Shown piece by piece: positions 16,888-24,790 of a DNA stretch of 47,336 nucleotides. A program made the position numbers and the translations under genes. The notes below the pieces were generated by a model. That model made no database searches, was not told the DNA's origin, and saw only the letters and a list, made by a program, of their open reading frames with translations. Source of the stretch: Streptomyces sporangiiformans (lineage in GTDB: Bacteria > Actinomycetota > Actinomycetes > Streptomycetales > Streptomycetaceae); contig NZ_VCHX02000135.1 of the NCBI RefSeq assembly GCF_005768555.2, forward strand, positions 25,102 through 72,437. The letters run 5' to 3'. Position 1 is the stretch's first letter. The number at the start of each line of letters is the position of its first letter.

Positions 16888-17439
16888 GTGCAGCGTCAAG
16901 GCTCAAACGGCGGCAGCGCCGCGATCCGCATCCGTGCGGCGGGAGGTGTTCTTCTCGTCGCACACCTCGCGCTCGTCGCCTGGCTCACGCTGCGTCCCCT
17001 GGACGTGCCGTGGGTGAGCGCCGCGAACCTGCGTCCGTTCGCGACCATCAGAGCCGACCTGGCGCTGGGGCCCGAGGCGGCGGCCCGCAGTCTCGGCAAG
17101 GGCCTGCTGCTTCTCGCGCCGCTCGGCGCGCTGCTGCCCATGGCGGGCGGCAGGCTGGATGTCTCCCCGCTGCTGTCGCTGCTCCGTACGGTCGCCGCCG
17201 GCGCCTTGCTCTCCATGGCCATCGAGCTGCTGCAGACCGGGGTGCCCGGCCAGGTCGTGGACGTCGACTCGCTGCTGCTCAACACCCTGGGCGTGGCCGT
17301 GGCCCACCTCGCCGTCGTACCCGCCGCGCGCGCTCGACTGCGCCGCCGGAACGAGACGCGGCGCCGCGCCGCCCTCCGCCCGGAGGAAGCGGCTCAGGGT
17401 CGGACCCCGACGATTCCCAGGGTGGGGATCGCCCCCTAG
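16888..17439 (+). CDS. VanZ-like membrane protein
   Basis: This 183-residue protein has VanZ features: a first membrane helix followed by LTLRPLDVPW, a helix with NLRPFATI, then GKGLLLLAPLGALLP, and the conserved SMAIELLQTGVPGQVVDVDSLLLNTLG stretch (quoted in part) that marks the family. The C-terminal tail is Arg-rich. Founding VanZ gives low-level teicoplanin resistance; most homologues have no known role. The start is uncertain: GTG 16888 or TTG 16879, neither with a convincing ribosome binding site. Confidence 0.85.
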   Translation: MQRQGSNGGSAAIRIRAAGGVLLVAHLALVAWLTLRPLDVPWVSAANLRPFATIRADLALGPEAAARSLGKGLLLLAPLGALLPMAGGRLDVSPLLSLLRTVAAGALLSMAIELLQTGVPGQVVDVDSLLLNTLGVAVAHLAVVPAARARLRRRNETRRRAALRPEEAAQGRTPTIPRVGIAP

Positions 17440-17532
17440 AGTGACGCTTTGCCCCCTTCGTACCCCTAGCGTGGAAGGCAGATGAGGCAGCCGACGGGGC
17501 CGCCTCGGACCGACGCTCACGAAGGAGCCGTA

Positions 17533-17736
17533 ATGAGCCGCCTCGCCCGCCCCACCAACGACCGGATGATCGGCGGAGTGTGCGCAGCGCTGGCACGCCG
17601 CTTCCACACCTCCGCGACCACGATGCGCGTGATCTTCCTGCTGTCCTGCCTGCTGCCGGGTCCGCAGTTCCTGCTCTACATAGCGCTGTGGATCCTGCTC
17701 CCCTCAGAGGGGAAGGCCGCTCGTACGGCCTGGTGA
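17533..17736 (+). CDS. PspC-domain small membrane protein
   Basis: This 67-residue protein starts at ATG 17533 after GAAGGAG, 5 bases away. It is a single PspC domain: RPTNDRMIGGVCAALARRF, then a hydrophobic helix with FLLSCLLPGPQFLLYIALWILLP. PspC proteins respond to membrane stress. In this short form there is no partner domain. A plausible promoter (TTTGCC, 12 bases, then TAGCGT) precedes it, so it is likely transcribed alone and ends at the hairpin at 17756. Confidence 0.9.
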   Translation: MSRLARPTNDRMIGGVCAALARRFHTSATTMRVIFLLSCLLPGPQFLLYIALWILLPSEGKAARTAW

Positions 17737-17755
17737 CGCACTCGCACACACGCCG

Positions 17756-17787
17756 ATGGGGCGCACCCGAACCAGGGTGCGCCCCAT
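17756..17787. terminator. Perfect hairpin between convergent pspC and secreted-protein genes
   Basis: A 13-bp perfect stem (ATGGGGCGCACCC with GGGTGCGCCCCAT) and a 6-base loop GAACCA lie 20 bases after pspC. There is no T-run. Being symmetrical, it can act on both strands. Confidence 0.75.
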
Positions 17788-17847
17788 CCGCGCGCACAAG
17801 CGCCGACAAGCGCGAACAAGCACCTACAGCGCGTACGACTGCGGTGC

Positions 17848-18192
17848 TCAGCCCAGCGGGACACCGTTCACCGGCAGACCCTTCGCGGGCAGGCCGCCGA
17901 GCAGCCCGGTGGCCGGTACGGCGGGACCGTCGGAGAGGGCGCCCGCCGCGGCCGGCTGGGCGGCACTGAGACCGCCGCCGAGCGCGTCCTGGCCCTGGGC
18001 GAGCACGTCGGGAGAACCGGCGGGCAGCGTCGTGGCGCCGTTCACGGGGCTGTTCTGCAGCGTCTGGGTGACGGTGTCCAGGGCCGGGGCGTCCGGGACC
18101 GCCGGGGCGGCGTTGGCGGCGCCGGCGCCGACGGCGGCGAAGGCGGCACCGAGAGCGGCAACACCGAGGGTCTTGGCAGCAGACTGCTTCAT
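17848..18192 (-). CDS. Small secreted Ala/Pro/Gly-rich protein
   Basis: This 114-residue protein starts at ATG 18192 after AAGGACG. The signal peptide is clear: MKQSAAKTLGVAALGAAF and onward, with a likely cut after GAANA at residue 27. The mature part is low-complexity, lacks cysteine, and contains VTQTLQNSPVNGATTLPAG and VPATGLLGGLPAKGLPVNG. It resembles in style the secreted protein at 11261. The function is unknown; a small cell-surface or matrix protein is possible. Confidence 0.78.
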   Translation of the reverse strand: MKQSAAKTLGVAALGAAFAAVGAGAANAAPAVPDAPALDTVTQTLQNSPVNGATTLPAGSPDVLAQGQDALGGGLSAAQPAAAGALSDGPAVPATGLLGGLPAKGLPVNGVPLG

Positions 18193-18271
18193 CTTCGTCC
18201 TTGCATGCGGTGACGTGGTTTTCAGCGGTCCAAAACCGTAATCACGTGCCCGCACGCCCCGCAAACATCGA

Positions 18272-18305
18272 AAAGCGGCCGAGTGACCCCGCACCCGGCC
18301 GCTTT
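18272..18305 (-). terminator. Hairpin terminator after add
   Basis: A perfect 10-bp stem (AAAGCGGCCG with CGGCCGCTTT) has a 14-base loop and continues into TTTT on the minus strand. It begins 14 bases after the adenosine deaminase stop codon. Confidence 0.75.
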
Positions 18306-18318
18306 CCGTATGGCACGA

Positions 18319-19473
18319 TCAGCGCTCTTCTACCGCAGAACCGCTGGTGGAAGCGGTCTGCTGGAACAGCCATTCGGACTTCAGTTCCGCATAACCGGGC
18401 TTGATCACGTCATTGATCATCGCGAGTCGTTCATCGAAAGGAATGAATGCTGATTTCATCGCATTGACTGTGAACCACTGCATGTCGTCGAGCGAATAGC
18501 CGAATGCGTCGACCAGGTGCTCGAATTCACGGCTCATGCTGGTGCCGGACATCAGCCGGTTGTCGGTGTTCACGGTCGCCCTGAAGTGCAACCGGCGCAG
18601 CAGCCCGATGGGGTGCTCGCCGTACGAGTCGGCGGCGCCCGTCTGGAGGTTGGAGCTGGGGCACAGCTCCAGCGGGATGCGCTTGTCGCGCACGTACGAG
18701 GCGAGGCGGCCGAGCTTCACGGAGCCGTCGCCGCCGACCTGGATGTCGTCGATGATGCGCACGCCGTGCCCGAGCCGGTCGGCGCCGCACCACTGGAGGG
18801 CCTGCCAGATGGAGGGGAGCCCGAAGGCCTCTCCGGCGTGGATCGTGAAGTGGTTGTTCTCCCGCTTCAGATACTCGAAGGCGTCGAGGTGACGGGTGGG
18901 CGGGAAGCCGGCCTCGGCGCCCGCGATGTCGAAGCCGACGACCCCCACATCGCGGTAGCGGTTGGCCAGCTCGGCGATCTCCAGAGCGCGTGCCGCGTGC
19001 CGCATGGCGGTCAGGAGCGCGCCGACGCGGATCCGGTGGCCGCTCTCGCGGGCGCGCCGCTCGCCTTCCCGGAAGCCCTCGTTGACGGCCTCGACGACCT
19101 CTTCGAGGGTCAGCCCGGCTTCCAGGTGCTGCTCGGGCGCGTACCGCACCTCGGCGTAGACGACCCCGTCCTCGGCGAGGTCCTCGGCGCACTCGGCGGC
19201 GACCCGCACCAGCGCCTCGCGGGTCTGCATGACGGCGCAGGTGTGCGCGAAGGTCTCCAGGTACCGTTCCAGCGAACCGGAGTCGGCGGCCTCGCGGAAC
19301 CAGACGCCGAGCTTGTCGGGATCGGTCTCGGGCAGGTGCTGATACCCGGTCTCGCGCGCGAGGTCGACGATGGTGCCCGGGCGCAGGCCCCCGTCGAGGT
19401 GGTCGTGCAGCAGGACCTTGGGGGCCCGGCGGATCTGGTCCGCACCGGGAGTGTGCTGGTGCTGGCTCGTCAT
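18319..19473 (-). CDS. add: Adenosine deaminase
   Basis: This 384-residue enzyme hydrolyses adenosine and deoxyadenosine to inosine and deoxyinosine. Zinc and catalytic motifs are intact: HDHLDGG (His23, His25), FDIAGAEAG, FTIHAGEAFG with the zinc His and catalytic Glu, DRLGHGVRI, and VNTDNRLMSGTS with the zinc Asp. ATG 19473 is chosen because the operator CTACGCGCGTAG lies 16 bases upstream and in-frame codons beyond it look non-coding. The last 50 codons have many A/T-ending codons (AAA, TCA, GCA, ATT, CCT, GAT, GAA), unlike the rest of the gene. It is divergent from the hydrolase-fold gene. Confidence 0.96.
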   Translation of the reverse strand: MTSQHQHTPGADQIRRAPKVLLHDHLDGGLRPGTIVDLARETGYQHLPETDPDKLGVWFREAADSGSLERYLETFAHTCAVMQTREALVRVAAECAEDLAEDGVVYAEVRYAPEQHLEAGLTLEEVVEAVNEGFREGERRARESGHRIRVGALLTAMRHAARALEIAELANRYRDVGVVGFDIAGAEAGFPPTRHLDAFEYLKRENNHFTIHAGEAFGLPSIWQALQWCGADRLGHGVRIIDDIQVGGDGSVKLGRLASYVRDKRIPLELCPSSNLQTGAADSYGEHPIGLLRRLHFRATVNTDNRLMSGTSMSREFEHLVDAFGYSLDDMQWFTVNAMKSAFIPFDERLAMINDVIKPGYAELKSEWLFQQTASTSGSAVEER

Positions 19474-19489
19474 CTTCGCACCATAACGC

Positions 19490-19501
19490 CTACGCGCGTA
19501 G
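19490..19501. promoter_or_regulatory. Nucleoside-regulon operator, add copy
   Basis: CTACGCGCGTAG is identical to the deoC copy and lies 16 bases upstream of the add start, close enough to overlap the -10 region of a promoter with a very short leader. The divergent gene starts at 19587 and could also be affected. Confidence 0.75.
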
Positions 19502-19586
19502 AACTCCTCTCCCGGTGATCCGTCGATACCCAACGGTGACCCGGCCGACGGGTGGCGTACACCCTCGCTTCTGACACTGTTCTGTC

Positions 19587-20348
19587 ATGGCACAGCAAGC
19601 GACGCCGGTTCGCAGGCCCCGGCTGGGGCGGGCACTTGGTCCGGAGCCGACAGCGGTGAGCGGCGTGGTGCTGCTGCTGCCGGGCGGCGAGGAGACCTCC
19701 GCACGCAGACCCTCACCGATGCTGGCGACCGCCTCCGTGCGCGCGCTGGGACGCCACCTCACGCGCGCGGGACGTGCGGAAGGTCTGGTCGCGCACGTGG
19801 TGCACTACAGGTTCCGCGGCTGGAACGGCAGCGACGCACACCTGGCGCACGACGCCTCCTGGGCCTGCGACGAGGTCGTACGCCGCTACGGAGACGTCCC
19901 CGTGTGCCTCGCCGGAGTGGACATGGGCGGGCGGGCGGCGCTGCACGCGGGCGGGCACACGGCCGTCGGCTCCGTGCTGGCGCAGTCCCCCTGGCTGCCC
20001 GAGGATGACGCCGCGGCATCGCCGGAGCCGGTGAAGCAGCTCGCCGGGCGGCGGGTCATGATCGTGCACGGCACGATGGACGCGCGCACCGACCCGGAGC
20101 TGTCCTTCCGGTTCGCGGCGCGCGCGAAGAAGACCAACCCCGACATCTGCCGCTTCGAGGTGCACTCCGACGGGCACGGGCTGTCTCAGCACCGGGGAGA
20201 AGTCCACGCGCTGGCGGAGGACTTCGTACTGGGGACGCTGTTCGGGCGGGCGTTCTCCCGGCCCGTCGAGGACGCGTTGGCGGCTCCGCCGCCGCTGGGG
20301 TTGCGGATGCCGCTCGCCTCCGGCTTCGGGCGGTCGATACGTCGTTAG
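19587..20348 (+). CDS. Alpha/beta-hydrolase-fold protein with Asp in the nucleophile elbow
   Basis: This 253-residue protein has the fold of dienelactone-hydrolase-like proteins: VVLLLPGGEE (oxyanion strand), VCLAGVDMGGRAALHAGG as the nucleophile elbow, VMIVHGTMDARTDP carrying the acid residue, and VHSDGHGLSQH carrying the His. The elbow should read G-x-S-x-G; here it is G-V-D-M-G, so the nucleophile position is aspartate. That is the haloalkane dehalogenase and epoxide hydrolase arrangement, or else loss of esterase activity. It is divergent from add. The substrate is unknown. Confidence 0.85.
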   Translation: MAQQATPVRRPRLGRALGPEPTAVSGVVLLLPGGEETSARRPSPMLATASVRALGRHLTRAGRAEGLVAHVVHYRFRGWNGSDAHLAHDASWACDEVVRRYGDVPVCLAGVDMGGRAALHAGGHTAVGSVLAQSPWLPEDDAAASPEPVKQLAGRRVMIVHGTMDARTDPELSFRFAARAKKTNPDICRFEVHSDGHGLSQHRGEVHALAEDFVLGTLFGRAFSRPVEDALAAPPPLGLRMPLASGFGRSIRR

Positions 20349-20447
20349 GGCTTGCGGTCGTTGCCGTTGGGGCCTGCGGTCGTTGCCGTTGGGGCCTGCG
20401 GTTACAGCCGTTGAAGCCTGCGGTTGTTGCCGGTCGGGCCCGCGGTC
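20348..20447 (+). repeat. 22-bp tandem repeat, about four and a half copies
   Basis: Units begin at 20348, 20370, 20392 and 20414, with a partial copy at 20436. Units 1 and 2 differ by one base; later ones diverge. The consensus is close to GGGCCTGCGGTCGTTGCCGT plus TG. The array fills the whole space between the hydrolase stop and the LysR stop, and no hairpin terminator is seen. Confidence 0.85.
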
Positions 20448-21399
20448 AGTCAGGCAGCAGGTTTCCCCTTCTCGACAGCAGGAACTTCTTGAAGGCCGCC
20501 ACGGGCGGTGTGTCCGGGTGGCCGTCGAGCCAGGCGACGCCGATCTCGCGGGCCGCGCGCGGGGCGGTGACCGTCAGTTCGACAACTCCCGGGCGGGGTA
20601 CGGCTGGTGGCGGCAGGAGGGCGACTCCGAGACCGGCGGCCACGAGACCTCGCAGCGTCTCGGCCTCCTCGCCCTCGAAGGCGACGCGTGGCCGGAAGCC
20701 GGCCTGCTGGCAGAGGTCGTCGGTGATGCGGCGCAGACCGTAACCGGGTTCGAGGGTCACGAACGTCTCGTCGGCGGCCTCCGCGAGGCGGACGCGCTTG
20801 CGTGCGGCGAGGCGGTGATCGGCGGGCACGACCAGGCGCAGCTTCTGCTCGTCGAGGCGGCGGGCCACGAGGTCGGGGGCGTCCGGCACGGGCGAGGTGA
20901 GGCAGAGGTCCAGCTCGCCCGCGCGCATCCGCTCGATCATCGCCTCGCCGTAGTTCTGTACGAGGCTGAAGCGGACGCGCGGGTGATCGGCCCGGAAGGC
21001 GCGGATGAGGCCGGGCACGGTCTCCGAGCCCATGGTGTGCAGAAAGCCGAAGGCGACCTTGCCGGAGGTGGCGTCCGCGTCGGCCCGTACCGCGTCGGCG
21101 GCCCGCTCGATCTCGGCGAGGGCCCGCTCCACGGAGGCGAGGAACGTACGCCCGGCGGGCGTGAGCGAGACGGTACGGCCCCGGCGGGCGAACAGGTCGA
21201 CGCCCAGGTCCTGTTCGAGGCGGACCATGGCCCGGGACAGGGTCGACTGGGGGACCTGCATCTCCTGCGCGGCCCGCGTGACGTGCTCGGTGCGGGCCAC
21301 CCCCGCGAAGTACGCGAGGCGTGGGGCGAGTAGCGCGACGATGTCTTCTGTGTCACTGGATGGTGACAGGTGAGGCTCTGACCTCTGCTGATGCATCAT
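20446..21399 (-). CDS. LysR-family transcriptional regulator
   Basis: This 317-residue protein has the N-terminal LysR helix-turn-helix (LAYFAGVARTEHVTRAAQEM, then VPQSTLSRAMVRLEQDLGVDLFAR) around residues 28-75, and a periplasmic-binding-like effector domain from about 105. Start candidates are the adjacent ATG 21399 and ATG 21396. It is divergent from an MFS transporter of the YnfM type, with a 62-base spacer containing an imperfect palindrome TCCATGCATTGGA. It probably controls that transporter in response to an unknown ligand. Confidence 0.9.
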   Translation of the reverse strand: MMHQQRSEPHLSPSSDTEDIVALLAPRLAYFAGVARTEHVTRAAQEMQVPQSTLSRAMVRLEQDLGVDLFARRGRTVSLTPAGRTFLASVERALAEIERAADAVRADADATSGKVAFGFLHTMGSETVPGLIRAFRADHPRVRFSLVQNYGEAMIERMRAGELDLCLTSPVPDAPDLVARRLDEQKLRLVVPADHRLAARKRVRLAEAADETFVTLEPGYGLRRITDDLCQQAGFRPRVAFEGEEAETLRGLVAAGLGVALLPPPAVPRPGVVELTVTAPRAAREIGVAWLDGHPDTPPVAAFKKFLLSRRGNLLPD

Positions 21400-21461
21400 G
21401 GGAACGATTATGGCGATTCCATGCATTGGACGGATGAGAGGCCGGTCTTTAGGTTCGAAGC

Positions 21462-22754
21462 ATGCCTTACGCCAGTACCGAGGCGTCCACCACCGTGGGC
21501 GCCGCCTCGACCGTTTCCCCCTCCGCCCTTGCCGCCACCGAAACCCGGATGGCCCCGGGCGGGCCCGGCTACCGCCGGATGAGCTTCGCCCTCTTCCTCG
21601 CGGGTGTGGCGACCTTCGCGCTCCTCTACTCCACCCAGGCTCTCCTCCCGCTGATCTCCAGCGACTTCGGGGCGACGGCGAGCGCCGCGAGCTGGACGGT
21701 GTCGGCGGCGACCGGTGCGCTGGCGCTGTTCGTCCTCCCGCTGAGCGCGCTGTCGGAGCGGTTCGGACGGCGTACGTTGATGACGGCGTCCCTGGCGATC
21801 GCGGTGACCGTCGGGCTGCTGGTTCCCTTCGCTCCGTCGGTCGGCGCGCTGATCGCGCTGCGGGCCGTGCAGGGCGCGGCCCTGGCCGGGCTGCCGGCCT
21901 CGGCGACGGCGTATCTCGCGGAGGAAGTACGGCCGAAGGCGCTGTTCACCGCGATCGGCCTGTTCGTCGCGGGCAACAGCGTCGGCGGCATGAGCGGCCG
22001 GGTCATCACCGGCTGGGTCGCGCAGGAGTGGGGCTGGCGAGTCGCCCTCGGCACGATCGGGGTCGTCGCGGTGGCGTGCGCGGTGGCCTTCCGGCTGCTG
22101 CTCCCGGCACCGAAGCACTTCAAGCCGGGCTCGCTGCGGCCGCGGGTGCTGGCCGGCACGGTCAAGGGGCACCTGTCGAACCCGCTGCTGCGTCGGCTGT
22201 ACGCGATCGGCGCGCTGTTCATGACGGTCTTCGGTGCGGTCTACACGGTGATCGGCTACCGGCTGACCGACGCCCCGTTCTCCCTCCCCCAGGGCATCAT
22301 CGGCTCGATCTTCCTGGTCTACCTGGTCGGTACGGTCTCCGCCTCGACTGCGGGCAAGCTGGTGGGCCGGCTGGGGCGCCGGGGTTCCCTCTACCTGGCG
22401 GGCGGCACGACGACGACGGGTCTGCTCCTGTCACTGTCGGACGCGCTGCCGCTGGTCCTGCTCGGCCTGGTCCTGATCACCGCGGGCTTCTTCGCGGGCC
22501 ATTCGGTCGCCTCGTCCTCGGTCAGCCACACCGCCAAGCAGGGCCGCGCCCAGGCTTCCGCCCTCTACCAGTCCGCGTACTACGTCGGCTCCAGCGCCGG
22601 CAGCACGCTCGGCGCGGTGGCGTTTCACGCGGGCGGCTGGGACGGGACGGTGGGGCTGGGTCTGCTGGCGGTGCTCGGAGTCGTGGCGATCACGGTGGTC
22701 GGGTCCCGCGCGGCGCGGGTCCAGGCGCGTCGGGACGTGGCAGCGGCGCGCTGA
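21462..22754 (+). CDS. MFS transporter, YnfM/arabinose-efflux-like
   Basis: This is a 430-residue, 12-helix major facilitator protein. Motif A appears as SALSERFGRRTLM between helices 2 and 3, followed by RAVQGAALAGLPASATAYLAEE (in part; motif B and helix 4), and a second motif-A-like GKLVGRLGRRGSLYL in the C-terminal half. It matches the YnfM-type proteins regularly paired with a divergent LysR gene. The N-terminal 35 residues are low-complexity and cytoplasmic. The transported compound is unknown. Confidence 0.9.
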   Translation: MPYASTEASTTVGAASTVSPSALAATETRMAPGGPGYRRMSFALFLAGVATFALLYSTQALLPLISSDFGATASAASWTVSAATGALALFVLPLSALSERFGRRTLMTASLAIAVTVGLLVPFAPSVGALIALRAVQGAALAGLPASATAYLAEEVRPKALFTAIGLFVAGNSVGGMSGRVITGWVAQEWGWRVALGTIGVVAVACAVAFRLLLPAPKHFKPGSLRPRVLAGTVKGHLSNPLLRRLYAIGALFMTVFGAVYTVIGYRLTDAPFSLPQGIIGSIFLVYLVGTVSASTAGKLVGRLGRRGSLYLAGGTTTTGLLLSLSDALPLVLLGLVLITAGFFAGHSVASSSVSHTAKQGRAQASALYQSAYYVGSSAGSTLGAVAFHAGGWDGTVGLGLLAVLGVVAITVVGSRAARVQARRDVAAAR

Positions 22755-23424
22755 CGCCGTCCGGCTTTGCAGCGGGGGCGGGGGCGGGCACGGGCCGGGT
22801 GCGCCCCCACCGCGCTGGTCGGCGACCGGCCGCGCCTGAAGAACAGGGTTTTCGCCCCCGCCGCCCCTACCCCTTCCCATCCCCTGGGGCTCCGCCCCAG
22901 ACCCCACCAGGGGGCTCTGCCCCCTGGACCCCCGCTCCTCAAACGCCGGAGAGGCTGGATTTCCGCGGCCCGCGCTGAGCATTCAGCACCGCGCTGAACA
23001 TTCAGGCCCGGGCTGAACATCGGGGCCCGGACTGCACGTGGCAGGCCCTGGCGGCACCTCTTCAGCCGACTTGCACCCACCCACCCGCGCTTTCTCACCC
23101 ACCCCGGGCATCCTCAGCCTGTCCGGCGTTTGAGGACGAGGCCGCAAGGCCGATTTACACCCACCGACCCGCACTTTCCCGCCCACCCCAGGCACCCCCC
23201 CAGCCCGTCCGGCGCTTGAGGACGAGGCCGTTCAGGCCGATAGCGGGGGTCTGGGGCGGAGCCCCCAGCTACAGGATGGGACGGGTAGGGGCGGCGGGGG
23301 CGAGGAAACCCTGACCTGGGCCTTTGTGCTGTCCGGGCGCCATTGTCAGTGGGCTGCGGTAGCTTCCGAAGTGCTGGCGCGCAAAGGCGCGTGCGAGGGA
23401 AACAGGCACAGGGGTGGGTGGGCC
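22755..23424. repeat. 670-base non-coding gap built of Streptomyces repeats
   Basis: I see no gene here. It holds: GGGGCTCCGCCCCAGACCCC at 22886-22905 and its exact inverted copy at 23246-23265; CCTCAAACGCCGGA at 22937-22950 with inverted copies at 23122-23135 and, with one change, 23209-23222; imperfect GCTGAACATTCAG repeats at about 22974-23030; and a tandem duplication of an 84- to 87-base unit, 23065-23148 and 23149-23235. These look like accumulated intergenic repeat elements. The last 100 bases are the likely promoter zone of the sigma-factor gene. Confidence 0.75.
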
Positions 23425-24441
23425 ATGAGCGACGGTACGACGACGACGGAGGACCTCGACGTCCGGCTGGAGAAGCACCGCGTCGAGCTGACGGGATACT
23501 GCTACCGGATGCTCGGCTCGTCCTTCGAGGCCGAGGACGCGGTGCAGGACACCCTCGTGCGCGCCTGGCGCAGCTACGACAAGTTCGAGGGCCGCTCCTC
23601 GATGCGCTCGTGGCTGTACCGGATCGCGACGAACGTGTGCCTGGACATGCTGACGGCAGGCAACAAACGGGCCCGCCCGATGGACCTGACCGACTCGACG
23701 CCCCTGGCGCAGGCGGCCCTGACCCCGCGCCCGGACAACACATGGCTGGAGCCGATGCCGGACGCGCGCGTCCTGCCGACCGTCAGCGACCCGGCCGAGG
23801 CCGCGGTGGCGAAGGAGTCGGTGCGCCTCGCCTTCATGGCCGCCCTGCAGCAACTGCCGCCCAAGCAGCGAGCCGTGCTGATTCTGCGCGAGGTCCTGGC
23901 CTGGAAGGCGAGCGAGGTCGCCGAGCTGCTCGGCACGACGGTCGCCTCGGTCAACAGCGCGCTCCAGCGGGCCCGCGCGACGCTCGCCGAGAGAGACGGC
24001 GCCGCCACGGAGGCCGCCACCTCCGATCCGCTCGACGCGGACCAGCAGAAGCTCCTTGAGCGCTACGTAGCGGCGTTCGAGGGCTACGACATGACGGCGC
24101 TGACGGCCCTGCTGCACGAGGACGCCGTCATGACGATGCCGCCGTTCGACCTGTGGCTCAGCGGCCCCGAGGACATCACGGGCTTCATGACGACGCTCGG
24201 CGCGCCCTGTGCGAACTCACACCTGGTGCCGGTCGCGGTCAACGGGCTGCCGGGCTTCGCGCAGTACAAGCCGGATCCGGACAAGGGCGGTCACACGGCG
24301 TGGGCCGTGCAGGTCCTGGAGATATCAGGCGGCCGGATCGCCGGGTTCCACTGCTTCCTCGACACGGAGCGCTGGTTCCCGCTCTTCGGGCTGCCCCTCC
24401 ACCTCGAAGCTGAGGCCGACGAGGCCGAGCAGCGCCCGTAG
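23425..24441 (+). CDS. ECF sigma factor with C-terminal SnoaL-like domain
   Basis: This 338-residue sigma factor starts at ATG 23425. Region 2 covers about 15-85 (ELTGYCYRMLGSSFEAEDAV, DTLVRAWRSYDKFEG, SWLYRIATNVCLDML) and region 4 covers 143-190 (LQQLPPKQRAVLILREVLAW, then the recognition helix ASVNSALQRARATL). From about 215 a SnoaL/NTF2-like domain follows (LLERYVAAFEGYDMTALTAL, LHEDAVMTMPPF). In such ECF groups the extra domain replaces a separate anti-sigma factor. No anti-sigma gene is adjacent. Its last 117 bases overlap the convergent STAS gene. Confidence 0.9.
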   Translation: MSDGTTTTEDLDVRLEKHRVELTGYCYRMLGSSFEAEDAVQDTLVRAWRSYDKFEGRSSMRSWLYRIATNVCLDMLTAGNKRARPMDLTDSTPLAQAALTPRPDNTWLEPMPDARVLPTVSDPAEAAVAKESVRLAFMAALQQLPPKQRAVLILREVLAWKASEVAELLGTTVASVNSALQRARATLAERDGAATEAATSDPLDADQQKLLERYVAAFEGYDMTALTALLHEDAVMTMPPFDLWLSGPEDITGFMTTLGAPCANSHLVPVAVNGLPGFAQYKPDPDKGGHTAWAVQVLEISGGRIAGFHCFLDTERWFPLFGLPLHLEAEADEAEQRP

Positions 24442-24669
24442 CGCCGGGTCGGGGTCGCGCAGGCGTATTCGGCCTCCGGCGCGGCGGGCGGCGAGCTGGA
24501 GTCTGGCCAGTACGTCGACGGTGGTCAGTCCGGGCGGACCGAGACCCGCGACATCGCAGACGACGACGCCCACACCGGTGGCCTCGAGTCTCGTGCGCAC
24601 GTCCTCGCTCAGTCGCGGCACCTCGTCACGAGCGACGGGGCCGGCCAGCACGATTACGGCGGGTGTCAT
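24325..24669 (-). CDS. STAS-domain protein (anti-sigma-antagonist-like)
   Basis: This 114-residue protein from ATG 24669 has the STAS pattern: a beta strand VIVLAGPV, a helix with LSEDVRTRLEATG, VGVVVCDVAGLGPPGLTTVDVLARLQL (in part; strand and helix carrying the phosphorylatable position, where a Thr pair stands in place of the usual DSSG), and GGRIRLRDPDPALRALLGLVGL. The last 28 residues are an acidic tail encoded opposite the 3' end of the sigma gene. Overlap with a sigma gene is notable, because STAS proteins often act in partner-switching systems, but no direct link is shown. Confidence 0.72.
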   Translation of the reverse strand: MTPAVIVLAGPVARDEVPRLSEDVRTRLEATGVGVVVCDVAGLGPPGLTTVDVLARLQLAARRAGGRIRLRDPDPALRALLGLVGLSFEVEGQPEEREPALRVEEAVEPGDPAA

Positions 24670-24790
24670 GGCGTCCACGAACGGTAGACCGCGCGTGGAC
24701 GCGGAACTCATCGCTGTGCGCTCGCCCAGCGCTCGCGCAACGCGGCTGGGGGCCCGCCCGACCGGAGGCAGGGGCGGCCCACGACGTAAC

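Noticed and set aside
22755..23424. Small genes in the repeat-rich gap
   Set aside because: All open frames there run through the repeats and have no ribosome binding site or protein-like composition.
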